Source of the DNA: Pseudomonadota bacterium
GTDB lineage: Bacteria > Myxococcota_A > Polyangia > Haliangiales > Haliangiaceae
Reading direction: 5' to 3'
DNA: 64,000 nt
Assembly (NCBI GenBank): GCA_023428295.1
Contig: JAEYYV010000417.1
Location: 33,803-97,802 of the forward strand
Positions 27,159-39,324 of the stretch are shown one piece after another. A program made the translations under genes and the position numbers. The notes under the pieces were generated by a model. That model was not told the DNA's origin, made no database searches, and was given only the letters and a program-made list of their open reading frames with translations. How positions within the stretch are numbered: position 1 is the first letter of the stretch; every line of letters begins with the position of its first letter.

Positions 27159-29314
27159 TCAGTGGCGCATGCCCGCCGCGGGGCGGACGCGGGCGGCGAG
27201 GAGCGCCGGGTATAGCGTGGCGGCGATCGAGATCAGGATGCCTGCGGCGGCGGCCGCGGCCACCGACTGCGGGTCCACGTGGATCGGCAAGCGATCGATG
27301 TAATAGACGTCCGGGTTGAGCGGTAGGCCGTAGCGACGTCCCGCCCAGCACGCGACGAGGCCCGTCGCGATGCCGAGCACCGTGCCGAACATTCCGATCA
27401 TGAGGCCCTGGATCGAGAACAACTGCATCACGCCGAAGTTCGATGCGCCGAGCGTCTTGAGGAGCGCGATCTCGCGCGCCTTCTCGACGACCACCATGAT
27501 CAGGTTGCCGACGATGGAGAACGACGCGACGAGGATCACGATGCCGAGGACGAGGAACATCGCGATCTTCTCGAGCTTGAGCGCGGAGAACAACGAGCGG
27601 TTCAGCTCGCGCCAGTCGACGATGCGGTATCCCGGCCCGAGGTTCTTGCCGATGATCGACAGGAAGCGCTCGGTGTCGTCGGGATCCCCGATGCGCACCT
27701 CGATGCCGTCGATCGTGTCGCCGCGATCGAGGAAGTCCTGGTGTGACTCGAGCGTGACGTAGACGTACTTGAGGTCGTACTCGTACATCCCGGTGAAGAA
27801 CACGCCGGCGACGCGGTAGTCGCGGTTGAATGGAATCGGCGTGCCGGTCGCGTCGGGGTTGGACGGATCCGAGAGCGGCGACACCACGCGAACTTCCTCG
27901 CCCGTGTAGAGGTGCGTCTGCTTGACGAGCTCGCGACCGACGAGGACGCCGGGGAGCGATTGCGTGCGACGAGAGATCGTGGACTCGGGGAAGTCGACGA
28001 CGTCGATCGGCAGCGAGTCGTGGTCGAGGATGCGCGTGCCACCGCTGGTTTGCGGCGCGCTGAAGTCCTGCGGCAGCTCGTCCGTGACGATCAGATCGTC
28101 TGGTGGCGGATCGACGTCGTCCGGGTTGTCGCGCGCTGGCGGAGGCGCAGCCGCGGGTGCCGACGAGAAGTCGATGGGATCGCCCGCCGTGGGCAGATCG
28201 TCGGGCGCGGGATCCATCGCGCCCTCGTCGTGCTTGGTCTGCGGGACCTCGAGCTCGCGCCGATCCTCGACGAGCGGCTCGAGGCGCTCGATCGCCTTCT
28301 TGTCCTCGAGATCCGAGACGAGGTCGGTGACCTTGGCCACCGTCTCGGGATCGATGCCCTTGATGATGACGTTCATGCCGTTGTTGTGCGCGGCGATGAC
28401 CACCTCGCTGACGGCGTACGGCGTGGAGGCGACGACACCGGGGATGCGATCGATGCGCTCTTTGACCGCGCGCCAATCGTTGAACTCTCCCTCTTCGCGC
28501 GTGATCTGGATGTGCGCGTTGGAGCCGAGGATCTTCTCCCGCAGATCGGACTCGAAGCCCGACATCACGGAGAGCACGCAGACGAGCGCCGCGGTCCCGA
28601 TCCACACGCCGCCGATCGGCACGGTGGTGAAGAACGTGAAGAACGCGCGCAGGCTACCGAAGAACGTGGCGAGCCCGGCGAACGCGCAGCCGACGAGGCT
28701 CGCGATGCCGAGCCCGAACACGATGCGCACCTGCGTCTCCGGCTGGAGATCGCTGAGGAACGGCGCCTTGCCCGTCACGATCAGCTTGATGACGACGTTA
28801 CACACGACGCCGACGGCGAGGCCGACCAGGAACGACCACATCGCGGGACGCGAGTGACGGAGCACGCCCCAGAAGAGGATGATCGGGATCGCCGACGAAG
28901 TGATCGCGGTGATCATCGCGTTCGCACTCGCGCCGGGATTCATGTACGCGAGGAACGTCGCGCCAAAGCCTTCATCGCTGATAACGAACCACACGATCCG
29001 GACCGCGAACGCGACGAGGAGCGCGATCTTGGTCTGCTTCGTGACCTTCGGTTGTGCGACGAGCAAGTAGCGCCACGCGACGAACGAGCGGTAGCCCGCG
29101 AGATCCGAGAGCGCGTGCATGATCACGCCGAAGCCCACGAGCACCGGGCCGAACGCGGTGATGAACTGCCCGCCCGAGGCCTCCTGGTTGCCGAGCTTCG
29201 CGAACGACGTGACCGTGACGACGATGCCGGCGATGACGATCAAGGTGCCGAGGACGAGCTCGATCCACGCCCGCTTGTGCGAGATGGGCGCGTACGAAGG
29301 TGGTGGTGTGGAGC

Positions 29315-29318
<4 letters not shown>
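27159..29318 (-). CDS. LolC/LolE-type lipoprotein-releasing permease with extra N-terminal membrane module
   Basis: 719 residues, about 300 more than typical LolC/E. The canonical part begins near residue 227 (PIGGVWIGTAALVCVLSVMS, GFESDLREKILGSNAHI), has a large periplasmic domain, and ends with three helices containing EKAREIALLKTLGAS, the coupling motif that meets LolD. Ahead of it are about six membrane helices (about 16-221) not part of the Lol family. The periplasmic domain carries an acidic Pro-rich insertion (about 345-405). Only one permease gene is present, so it may form a homodimer. It overlaps lysS by 4 bp and shares the strand with lolD 955 bases downstream. Confidence 0.88.
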
Positions 29319-31039
<1,721 letters not shown>

Positions 31040-31076
31040 TACAGCATCCGCGAGCAGATCCTGGTATCAGACCGGC

Positions 31077-32432
31077 ATGAAGGGCCTCCTGGTGGCTGCG
31101 CTTCTCGTCGTGGGATGCAAGGACAAGGGTGCGCCTCCGGCCGCCGAAGCTTGCAAAGGGGCGAAGCAAGAGGGGCCCCTGGCCTGGATCGCGGACGACT
31201 ACGACGGCGCCCTCGCCTGCGCCAAGCAGAAGGATCTGCCGCTCGTCGTCGATCTGTGGGCACCGTGGTGCCACACGTGCTTGTCGATGCAGACCACGGT
31301 GTTCCACGACACGGCGATGGAGCCGATGGCACAACGCTTCGTGTTCGCGGCGATCGACACCGATCGCGAGGTCAACGCCAAGGCGGTCGCGAAGCTGCCG
31401 CTCTCGGCGTGGCCCACGTTCTATGTGGTCTCGCCCGTCGACGGCTCGGTGCTCGCTCGCTTCGCCGGTGGTGCGAGCGTCACGCAGTTCGTCGCGTTCC
31501 TCGAAGCCGGCGCCGCCGCTCGCACCGCGGTCGACGGTGCCGCGCAGCACTTGCTCGCCGCCGAGCGCGCGCTCGCCGCCAAGGATCTCGCGACCGCCGA
31601 GACCGAGCTGGTCGCTGCGCTCGCAGCCGCGCCGCCGACGTGGGTTCGCAAGCCCGACGCGCTCGTGTCGCTCATCCACACCAAGCGCAAGCGCGATGAC
31701 ATCGCGGGGTGCTTCGCCCTCGGCCAAGCGTCTCTCGACGACACCGGCAACGCGGCGAGCGCGACGGACTTCGCGGGCATCGCGCTCGGCTGCGCGAACC
31801 AGAGCTTCGACGCCGAACCCGAGAAGGTGCCCGTGTTTCGCGAGCGCGTGATCGATCGCCTGCAGAAGCTCCTCGCCGATCCCGAGGCGCAGCTCTCCGC
31901 CGATGATCGCTCGGACGCGATGTCGTACTTGCGCGAGGTGCTCGCCATCGTCGGTCGCAAGCCCGAGTCGATCGCACTCGCCGAGAAGCAGCGACAGTTC
32001 CTCGAGGACGCCATCGCGAAGGCGCCGAACCCGGTCGCTGCCTCCACGTTCAACTACCAGCTCGCCGACGTGTTCATCTCGCTCGGCCGCCCCCTCGAAG
32101 CCGTGCCCGCGCTCGAGAAATCCGCGAAGGAACTACCGAACGAATACGATCCTGCCGCGCGTCTCGGCTGGGTGTACCTCGAAGCCGGAAAGCTCGACGA
32201 GGCCGCGCGGTGGACGGACAAGGCGCTAACGCTCGTCTACGGACCGCGCAAAGCACGCGTGCTCGCGCAGCGAGCGAACATCGAGAAGATGCGCGGCGAC
32301 CTCGCGGCCGAGAAGAAGTACCGCGCGGAGATCGTGACGCTGTGGACGAGCATGCCGGCGGACATCGCGAACCCCGATGCGCTCGCGAAGGCGAAGGCGG
32401 ATCTCGCCGCGCTCGACGCCCCTGCGAACTAG
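31077..32432 (+). CDS. thioredoxin-fold and TPR lipoprotein
   Basis: 451 residues; ATG at 31077, divergent from lysS with only 37 bases between starts. Lipobox VVGC (Cys14). A thioredoxin-like domain (about 35-150) has the redox motif WAPWCHTC (Cys65-Cys68) and the cis-Pro context LSAWPTFYVVSP. This resembles the periplasmic C-terminal domain of DsbD and thiol:disulfide interchange proteins. The C-terminal two thirds (about 160-451) is helical with TPR-like repeats (FNYQLADVFISLGRPLEAVP, AARLGWVYLEAGKLDEAARW). A lipid-anchored thiol reductase with a protein-binding platform is the likely reading; partners unknown. Confidence 0.83.
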   Translation: MKGLLVAALLVVGCKDKGAPPAAEACKGAKQEGPLAWIADDYDGALACAKQKDLPLVVDLWAPWCHTCLSMQTTVFHDTAMEPMAQRFVFAAIDTDREVNAKAVAKLPLSAWPTFYVVSPVDGSVLARFAGGASVTQFVAFLEAGAAARTAVDGAAQHLLAAERALAAKDLATAETELVAALAAAPPTWVRKPDALVSLIHTKRKRDDIAGCFALGQASLDDTGNAASATDFAGIALGCANQSFDAEPEKVPVFRERVIDRLQKLLADPEAQLSADDRSDAMSYLREVLAIVGRKPESIALAEKQRQFLEDAIAKAPNPVAASTFNYQLADVFISLGRPLEAVPALEKSAKELPNEYDPAARLGWVYLEAGKLDEAARWTDKALTLVYGPRKARVLAQRANIEKMRGDLAAEKKYRAEIVTLWTSMPADIANPDALAKAKADLAALDAPAN

Positions 32433-32765
32433 CGGCGCGACGCCGCGAGCATGATGCCGCCGCGCGCGATCCATACGTCGTGAATGCACACGGGATGTAA
32501 CGTGCGCCCGAGGAGCCCGAGGACGCGTAAGGCGTGGAGGCGAGAATCGACGGAACGACGACGAGCCATGCCCACACCGTGACGTCGCCATCTTGCCGCC
32601 GTGTTCGGCCCACATTGCGAGATGTTTCACGCGCAAGCGTCGAGAAGTCCTGCATGAACATCCGTTGACGATGGGCAACGCGACACGGCGAAGCTGTAAC
32701 CAGCGATCATCATGTCGGAATAGAGCACATCGGCCTTGGTCTGACCTTTGTAGAAGGACACCGCC
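32433..32765. other. 333-base region without a supported gene
   Basis: The minus strand holds a 46-codon frame (ATG 32569 to TAG at 32429) and a longer frame entering from 32917, but neither has a ribosome-binding site or recognisable features, so no gene is called. From about 32640 to 32765 the composition turns more AT-rich (GTAACC, TAGAGC, TTTGTAGAAGGA), consistent with a promoter and the ribosome-binding site AGAAGGA of the secreted protein gene at 32766. Confidence 0.4.
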
Positions 32766-33536
32766 ATGTCCAAGACCAGCCGCCTCGCGTCCCTTCTCGC
32801 TCTGCCCCTCCCTCTGCTCGCCGGCGCGCAAGGAGATGGGTGCGCGGCAGGCTCGCGCTCGCCCGCGCCGGACGTGCGCGGAACGTGGGACGTGGAGTAC
32901 GACGACACGATCGGCATCGAGGTGAAGATCGGCGGCGCGGTCTACGACTCCGAGCTCGGCGCGAATGGCGGCACGTTCACCATCGACCACAACGGCAAGC
33001 CCTACACGTTCGACCTCGCGTGCTCGCGTCCGGAGATCGTGTGCCCGAGCGAGGCGTGGCCGGATCGCGTCGTGATCGAGCAGCGCGATGTCGCGCGCCA
33101 GCACCAGATGATCGTGAACTTGCCGCAGCAGACGTGCGCCGGCGATCTCGAGCAGCCCGCGGTGGGCTCGTGCGGCGTGGGCACGTCGAATCCGAACTGC
33201 GATCTCGTGTGCGGCGGCGACATCACGGTGCGCACCGCGCAAGCGTTCGGTGTGATCGGCGAGAGCGGCGAGACGTTCCGCCTCTATCTCGGCGCGGGCA
33301 TCGTCACGAACGGCATCAACTGCGCGATGCTCGGCTACTCGGTCGCCGACGCGGAGCTGGTGAACGAAGGTGCACGCGGAGCGGACTGGGAGGCCGTCGC
33401 CATGGAAGCGGGCCTCGTGACCATCGGCTACTCGGGCGCGTGCCTCTTCGCAGGCACGATGAGCGCAGCGGACCAAGCGTTGCTCGTCGGTGCCGAGGTG
33501 AAGTTCACCACCGGCTTTCGCGCCGCGAAGCAGTGA
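32766..33536 (+). CDS. secreted cysteine-rich protein of unknown function
   Basis: 256 residues; AGAAGGA lies about 8 bases before ATG 32766. Signal peptide (LASLLALPLPLLAGAQG). The mature protein has about ten cysteines (for example GDGCAAGS, LACSRPEIVCPSEAW, QTCAGDLEQPAVGSCGVG, NCDLVCGGDI, INCAMLGYS), an even number that suggests disulfides outside the cytoplasm. PDVRGTWDVEYDDTIGIEV starts a beta-rich domain like a lipocalin-type barrel. No catalytic motif is recognised. It is convergent with a lipoprotein gene; a perfect 8-bp inverted repeat (33532-33539 / 33550-33557) spans its stop and may end both transcripts. Confidence 0.75.
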   Translation: MSKTSRLASLLALPLPLLAGAQGDGCAAGSRSPAPDVRGTWDVEYDDTIGIEVKIGGAVYDSELGANGGTFTIDHNGKPYTFDLACSRPEIVCPSEAWPDRVVIEQRDVARQHQMIVNLPQQTCAGDLEQPAVGSCGVGTSNPNCDLVCGGDITVRTAQAFGVIGESGETFRLYLGAGIVTNGINCAMLGYSVADAELVNEGARGADWEAVAMEAGLVTIGYSGACLFAGTMSAADQALLVGAEVKFTTGFRAAKQ

Positions 33537-33552
33537 TCATGGCAGCCAGTGA

Positions 33553-35253
33553 TCACTCGCAGTAGGCGCCTTCGATTTCGGTCTCGGTGTCCTGCGCGAC
33601 GTTGCGCTGCGAGCACGACTCGTCCTCGCTCCACGCCCTCCACTGCGAGCCGCGACCGATAGACGCCGCGTAGTCACTCCACAGCTTGTAGCCATCGCTG
33701 CGCGACTTGAACACGGTGGGCTCGATGCACGTCCCCGCGGCGTCGGCGGCCTCCTGCTCGGCGCGCGCGTGCTGCATGATGATCTCGTACATCGCGTTCG
33801 TCGACGAGTTCCAGCAGCACGTCTTGCTCTTCGTGTAGTCGAGCTCGCCGAGCACGTAGTCCTCGAGCTCGCGATACTCGGCGTCGATCTGCGCGGTCGT
33901 CATGCCGAGGCGGCCCGCGAGTCCGTACAGCTCGCCGAACGCGCGCTCGCGACGCTGACGAGCCGCGCACGACGCCGGGTACATCTCGAGGTGATGGCGC
34001 GCGTCGCTGATCGCCGCGAGCAGACCATCGCGCTGCTGCTGCGGCGTCACCGCGCCGAGCAGCACCTTGTAGCGAGCGGGACGCGCCGCGATGCGCGCGT
34101 AGTCGGTCGAGTTGATCCAGTGCGCCTCGTCGGCGTCCATCCACGTGTTGGTCCAGTAGCCGCCCACGTTCTTGGTCACGCGCCAGCGCTTGATGCCGCC
34201 GCCCATCTTCGCGTACGGCGTGGTCGTGCCGTCGGGCATGCCGACGCCGCCCGCATAGTTGCTCGTGAAGTAGTACTTCGACGACTCGCCCGACTCGCGC
34301 ACACCCTGACGGCGCGGCATCGAGCCGCTGATCGTGGTGATGTCCATCGAGCCACCGCCGAGCTCGCGCACGTCGTGGACGATCAGCGTGTGGCCGATGC
34401 CGCTCGACTGCCAGCGCTCGACGAGCACGTCGCCGGCGCGCACTGCCTCGGGGATGATGTTGTACGTGTTCGCGGTGTCCGCGACGTTGAACGACGAGAG
34501 GTAGTTCAGCGCGAGCACCGTGAAGTACGCCGCGCGCTTGTTGAGGTGGATCTCGTCGACGTATGCACCGAACTCGGCGCCCGGCGCGATCATCGGCTGC
34601 GACGCTTCACCGCCGTGCAGCTTGCGCGTGCGCAGCGTGGCGTCCTTGGGCCACGTGGTGCTCCACGTCGTCGAGGTCGAGTAGTCCTTGTACGCGACGC
34701 CGAACTCGGGCGTGCCGGAGAAGCGCCCCGCCGTGGTGCGGACGCCGAAGTGACCGAAGTACACGCGCTGTCCGCTCGACACCGCCTCGAAGAACAGCGG
34801 CAGCTCGTACCAGGCCGCGAACGTGATGCGCAGGAACAGCGCCATCTCTGCGCACTCGAGCGAGGGCGACGGCAGCGTCTTGCCCCACGGGGTCTTGATG
34901 TTGACCGTCGTCGAGTAGCCGTTCAACGACCGGATCCACTCCATGCTCTCGATCCACGCGGCGTACTTCTCGTCCCAGTTGAGACCGCTGTTCGCGTCCC
35001 ACGCGATGCCCGCCGCCTTGGCCGCGGCCGTGTCACGGTCTTCCCACTTGTTCCGCGCCGTCCACACCTGCGTGCGGGTCGTGTTGGTGTTGACGTAGGG
35101 CCCCTTGCGGTACTCGCTGTCGTCCTTGCCGGGTAGCGGCGTGGTCTCGACAGGGCCCTCCATGCCCCACTCGTCATCAGGCGTGAGGTCCTCGTCGGCG
35201 CAGCCTACGGCCGTAGCGAGAAGCGCGATGAAGGCGAAGTTAAGCGAACGCAT
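33553..35253 (-). CDS. large lipoprotein with possible papain-like Cys/His site
   Basis: 566 residues from ATG 35253; an in-frame start at 35271 adds six residues that spoil the signal. Lipobox TAVGC (Cys about 17) followed by Asp-rich linker. The body contains SPSLECAEMALFLRITFAAW (a Cys at the head of a helix) and, about 120 residues later, GIGHTLIVHDVRE (a His on a strand), the order found in NlpC/P60 and transglutaminase-like cysteine peptidases. This similarity is my inference from motif order. The C-terminal 200 residues are helical with several Cys and no known motif. No clear ribosome-binding site. Monocistronic; flanked by convergent and same-strand lipoprotein genes. Confidence 0.72.
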   Translation of the reverse strand: MRSLNFAFIALLATAVGCADEDLTPDDEWGMEGPVETTPLPGKDDSEYRKGPYVNTNTTRTQVWTARNKWEDRDTAAAKAAGIAWDANSGLNWDEKYAAWIESMEWIRSLNGYSTTVNIKTPWGKTLPSPSLECAEMALFLRITFAAWYELPLFFEAVSSGQRVYFGHFGVRTTAGRFSGTPEFGVAYKDYSTSTTWSTTWPKDATLRTRKLHGGEASQPMIAPGAEFGAYVDEIHLNKRAAYFTVLALNYLSSFNVADTANTYNIIPEAVRAGDVLVERWQSSGIGHTLIVHDVRELGGGSMDITTISGSMPRRQGVRESGESSKYYFTSNYAGGVGMPDGTTTPYAKMGGGIKRWRVTKNVGGYWTNTWMDADEAHWINSTDYARIAARPARYKVLLGAVTPQQQRDGLLAAISDARHHLEMYPASCAARQRRERAFGELYGLAGRLGMTTAQIDAEYRELEDYVLGELDYTKSKTCCWNSSTNAMYEIIMQHARAEQEAADAAGTCIEPTVFKSRSDGYKLWSDYAASIGRGSQWRAWSEDESCSQRNVAQDTETEIEGAYCE

Positions 35254-35427
35254 GCGGCGCGCATCGAGCACGCAGCGTGCCGAGGTTCGACCAACTTGGT
35301 TCGACCCGTGATCGCGCGGTTAGCGCACGAATGTTGGGGACACTGATGCCCACCGGTCTCGGTGTCCCGGCCACTTCGTTAGCCACACGGGACGCCCGAC
35401 GAGAATCTTCCCTCGAAGATCGCGTTT

Positions 35428-36611
35428 CTACGGGGTGATGCCGATCGCGCCGGGGATGCTCGGCAGTCCTGTACCGAACGCGAGCGAGCCTACGTTTTCA
35501 ACATCGCCGGCCTCGGTGAACCGCACGTGGCGAACGGAGGTGTTCTCGGTGATCCAGACGTGACCGCGCAGCATGCCGCGATCGAGGCCGACCATGTCCG
35601 CGGGAAGCTGTGGGTTCGATGGCAGCGCGAGCTGGGTCTTTCGCCACGTGCCGTTCACGCTATCGATCCTGAACAGCGCGTTGCCTTGCGCGGCGCTGAC
35701 GAGCGCGACGTTGCCGAACGGCGACACGGCCAGGCCGCCCGGATCGCTGATGTCGTCGAGTGTGGCCGCGAACGTGACGCTCGAGTCGGTGACCGTCGCG
35801 ACGCCGACGCGGTTCACGCCGCCGAAGTTGCCGTCGCCGATGAACACCGTGGTGCCATCCGCCGACAGCGCGAACTGGCTCATCACCTGATCGTCGTCCC
35901 CGAACGCGTCGCCACCCGCGATGCGCGTGGCCGGCGTGGTCGACAGATCGGCGAGGTGCACCTCGTGGCCGAGCACCTCGTGATCGAGAAGATCGCGCGC
36001 GCCGATCACGGCGGTCCTGCCGCGGAACGCGATGCCCACAGGCGAGCGAGCCGCCGCGACGAGGCCGCGATCCGCGAGCGTGCCGTCGCAGTGGATGGTG
36101 GCCGCGTAGATGCCGCCGCCGTTGTTTCGCGTGTTGCGATCGACGATATAGAGCGTTTCGCCATCGGCCGACACGGTGAGCGCGGCGGGATAGCCCGCGC
36201 CGGCGAAGCCGTCGTGGATCACGGTGGGTGTGCCGTCGTCGGCGATGGAGAACACGCCGATCTTGCCGCCCTCGTTGAACGCGACGAATCCGACCTTGCC
36301 GTCGGGCGTGAACGGAATCGTGCCGGTCGACGCGCGTCCCCCGAGCGAGAACAGCTTCGGCGGCGACAGCTGCGCGAGCGTGCCGTCGGACGTCAGCGAC
36401 AGCACTTCGTACATGCTCGAGCCGCCGCCGCTCTCGTTGTACGGACGCGCGAGCACCATGTAGCGCGTGCGGTCGGCCGCCGCGGGAACACGGTTGCACA
36501 GCGAGGGCGGCGCGTCGCTCGTCGCCCCGTCGGCGGTACCACCACCGTCGACCGACATCGATCCATCGTCACCGCACGCCGCGCAGAGGAGGAGCCAGCA
36601 GAGTCGTCGCA

Positions 36612-36612
<1 letters not shown>
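35428..36612 (-). CDS. beta-propeller-like lipoprotein
   Basis: 394 residues; ATG at 36612 lies inside the prfB stop (ATGA). Lipobox LLCAAC (Cys about 13) then a Gly/Asp/Ser linker. The mature part shows repeated blade-like segments of about 45-50 residues with the pattern GxxVxxVSxDGxTLYI: PAALTVSADGETLYIVDRNT, SQFALSADGTTVFIGDGNFG, GLAVSPFGNVALVSAAQGNA. This resembles the seven-bladed YncE/lactonase-like propellers, which bind ligands or DNA or hydrolyse lactones; no active site can be named. Translationally coupled to prfB, which is odd for a surface lipoprotein. Confidence 0.8.
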
Positions 36613-37737
<1,125 letters not shown>

Positions 37738-37767
37738 AGCGGGGCATGTCTTAGCACGGCTTGCCGA

Positions 37768-39192
37768 CTAACGGACCGCGCGAACCGGCGTGCGCAGCTG
37801 CACCAAGTTTCCGTCGCCGAGCGCGACGGGATATTGACCGGTGAAGCACGCCGAGCAGAACCCTTGCGTGTTGGCGTTCGTCGGCTCCGCGCCGACCGAC
37901 GCCATCATCCCTTCGTGCGAGAGATACGCGAGCGAATCGCACGTCACGTAGCGACCGATCTCCTCCACGGTGTGCGACGCGGCGACGAGCTCCGAGCGCG
38001 TCGGCGTGTCGATGCCGTAGAAGCACGGATGCGTGGTGGGCGGCGCGCTGATACGAAGGTGCACCTCGCGCGCGCCCGCGTTGCGCAGCATCTTCACGAT
38101 CTTTCGCGACGTGGTGCCACGCACGAGCGAGTCATCGACGACGATCACGCGCTTGCCATCGACGACCGAGCGCACCGGCGAGAGCTTCAGGCGAACACCG
38201 AAGTGGCGGATGGACTCCTGCGGCTCGATGAACGTTCGGCCCACGTAGTGACTGCGGATGAGACCGAGCTCGAACGGGATGCCGCTCTGCTTCGCGTAGC
38301 CGACCGCGGCGGGGACCCCCGAGTCCGGCACGGCGATCACGACGTCGCCTTCCACGGGCGACTCCTGCGCGAGGCGCATGCCCATCTTCTCGCGAGCGCG
38401 ATACACGCTCTTTCCGTTCACGAGGCTATCCGGCCGCGCGAAGTACACGTGCTCGAAGACGCACGCCGTGGGCCCCTGCCCACCTTGCTCGAACGACATG
38501 CGATGCGACGTGATGCCGCCTTTGTCGTCGCCGGACTCGATGACCACGATCTCGCCCGGCTCGACCTCGCGGATGAACTCGGCCTCGACGAGATCGAACG
38601 AGCACGTCTCCGACGACAGCACGTACGCATCCTTGAGGCGACCGAGCGACAGCGGGCGAAAGCCGTTGGGATCGCGCACGCCGATCATGCGGCCTTCGTT
38701 GTCGAGCAGCACGAGCGAGTACGCACCGCGCACCCGACGCAGGGCTGCCAACAGGCGCCCGACGACGTCCGTCTCCTTGGCCTTGGCCATCAGGTGGACG
38801 ATGACCTCGGTGTCGCTCGAGGTCTGGAAGATGGAGCCTTGGGACTCGAGCTCGGCGCGGAGCTCGGCCGCGTTCACGAGGTTGCCGTTGTGCGCGATGG
38901 AGAGTTGACCGCCCGCGTACTCGAACACGAACGGCTGGGCGTTGCGCAGCTCCGAGCTCCCCGCGGTGGAGTAGCGAACGTGCCCGATGGCGGTGCGCCC
39001 GGGCAGCTTGGCGAGCGTGTCGCGATCGAAGGCATCCGAGACGTGGGCCATGGCCACGTGGCGGCGCAGCCGGTTGTCCTCTACGGCGACCAAGCCCGCG
39101 GATTCCTGTCCGCGGTGCTGGAGGGCGTGCATGCCCAGGTACGCGATGTTCGACGCCTCGTCATGCCCGTGAATGCCGAAGACACCGCACAT
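37768..39192 (-). CDS. purF: amidophosphoribosyltransferase
   Basis: 474 residues. First step of purine synthesis: PRPP plus glutamine gives phosphoribosylamine. ATG 39192 was chosen over GTG 39201 because removal of Met then exposes the catalytic N-terminal Cys (CGVFGIHGHDEASN). The class II glutaminase domain contains GHVRYSTAGSS and NGNLVNA; the PRTase domain has the PRPP loop VIVVDDSLVRGTTSRKIV. C-terminal Cys residues (GFCSACFTGQYP) match the Fe-S-binding or propeptide-free type seen in B. subtilis-like enzymes. Not adjacent to purL, purC and purB, which lie 2 kb away on the same strand. Confidence 0.96.
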   Translation of the reverse strand: MCGVFGIHGHDEASNIAYLGMHALQHRGQESAGLVAVEDNRLRRHVAMAHVSDAFDRDTLAKLPGRTAIGHVRYSTAGSSELRNAQPFVFEYAGGQLSIAHNGNLVNAAELRAELESQGSIFQTSSDTEVIVHLMAKAKETDVVGRLLAALRRVRGAYSLVLLDNEGRMIGVRDPNGFRPLSLGRLKDAYVLSSETCSFDLVEAEFIREVEPGEIVVIESGDDKGGITSHRMSFEQGGQGPTACVFEHVYFARPDSLVNGKSVYRAREKMGMRLAQESPVEGDVVIAVPDSGVPAAVGYAKQSGIPFELGLIRSHYVGRTFIEPQESIRHFGVRLKLSPVRSVVDGKRVIVVDDSLVRGTTSRKIVKMLRNAGAREVHLRISAPPTTHPCFYGIDTPTRSELVAASHTVEEIGRYVTCDSLAYLSHEGMMASVGAEPTNANTQGFCSACFTGQYPVALGDGNLVQLRTPVRAVR

Positions 39193-39324
39193 GGCGCTCA
39201 CTTACCACGCTCGTCCGCCGTTCGTGGGAGCGGAATGCGGGCCCGATCGGATAGGTGCGATCACCGATGGAACCCTCTGCCCCAAACTTGTGGATCTTTT
39301 GCGTTTGTTTTATTTTTTCCAAGC

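Noticed and set aside
32429..32569. 46-codon minus-strand frame
   Set aside because: It overlaps the end of a supported gene, lacks a ribosome-binding site, and shows no recognisable features.
32627..32917. 96-codon minus-strand frame over the promoter of the secreted protein
   Set aside because: Half of it is antisense to a signal peptide coding region and no start signal is evident.
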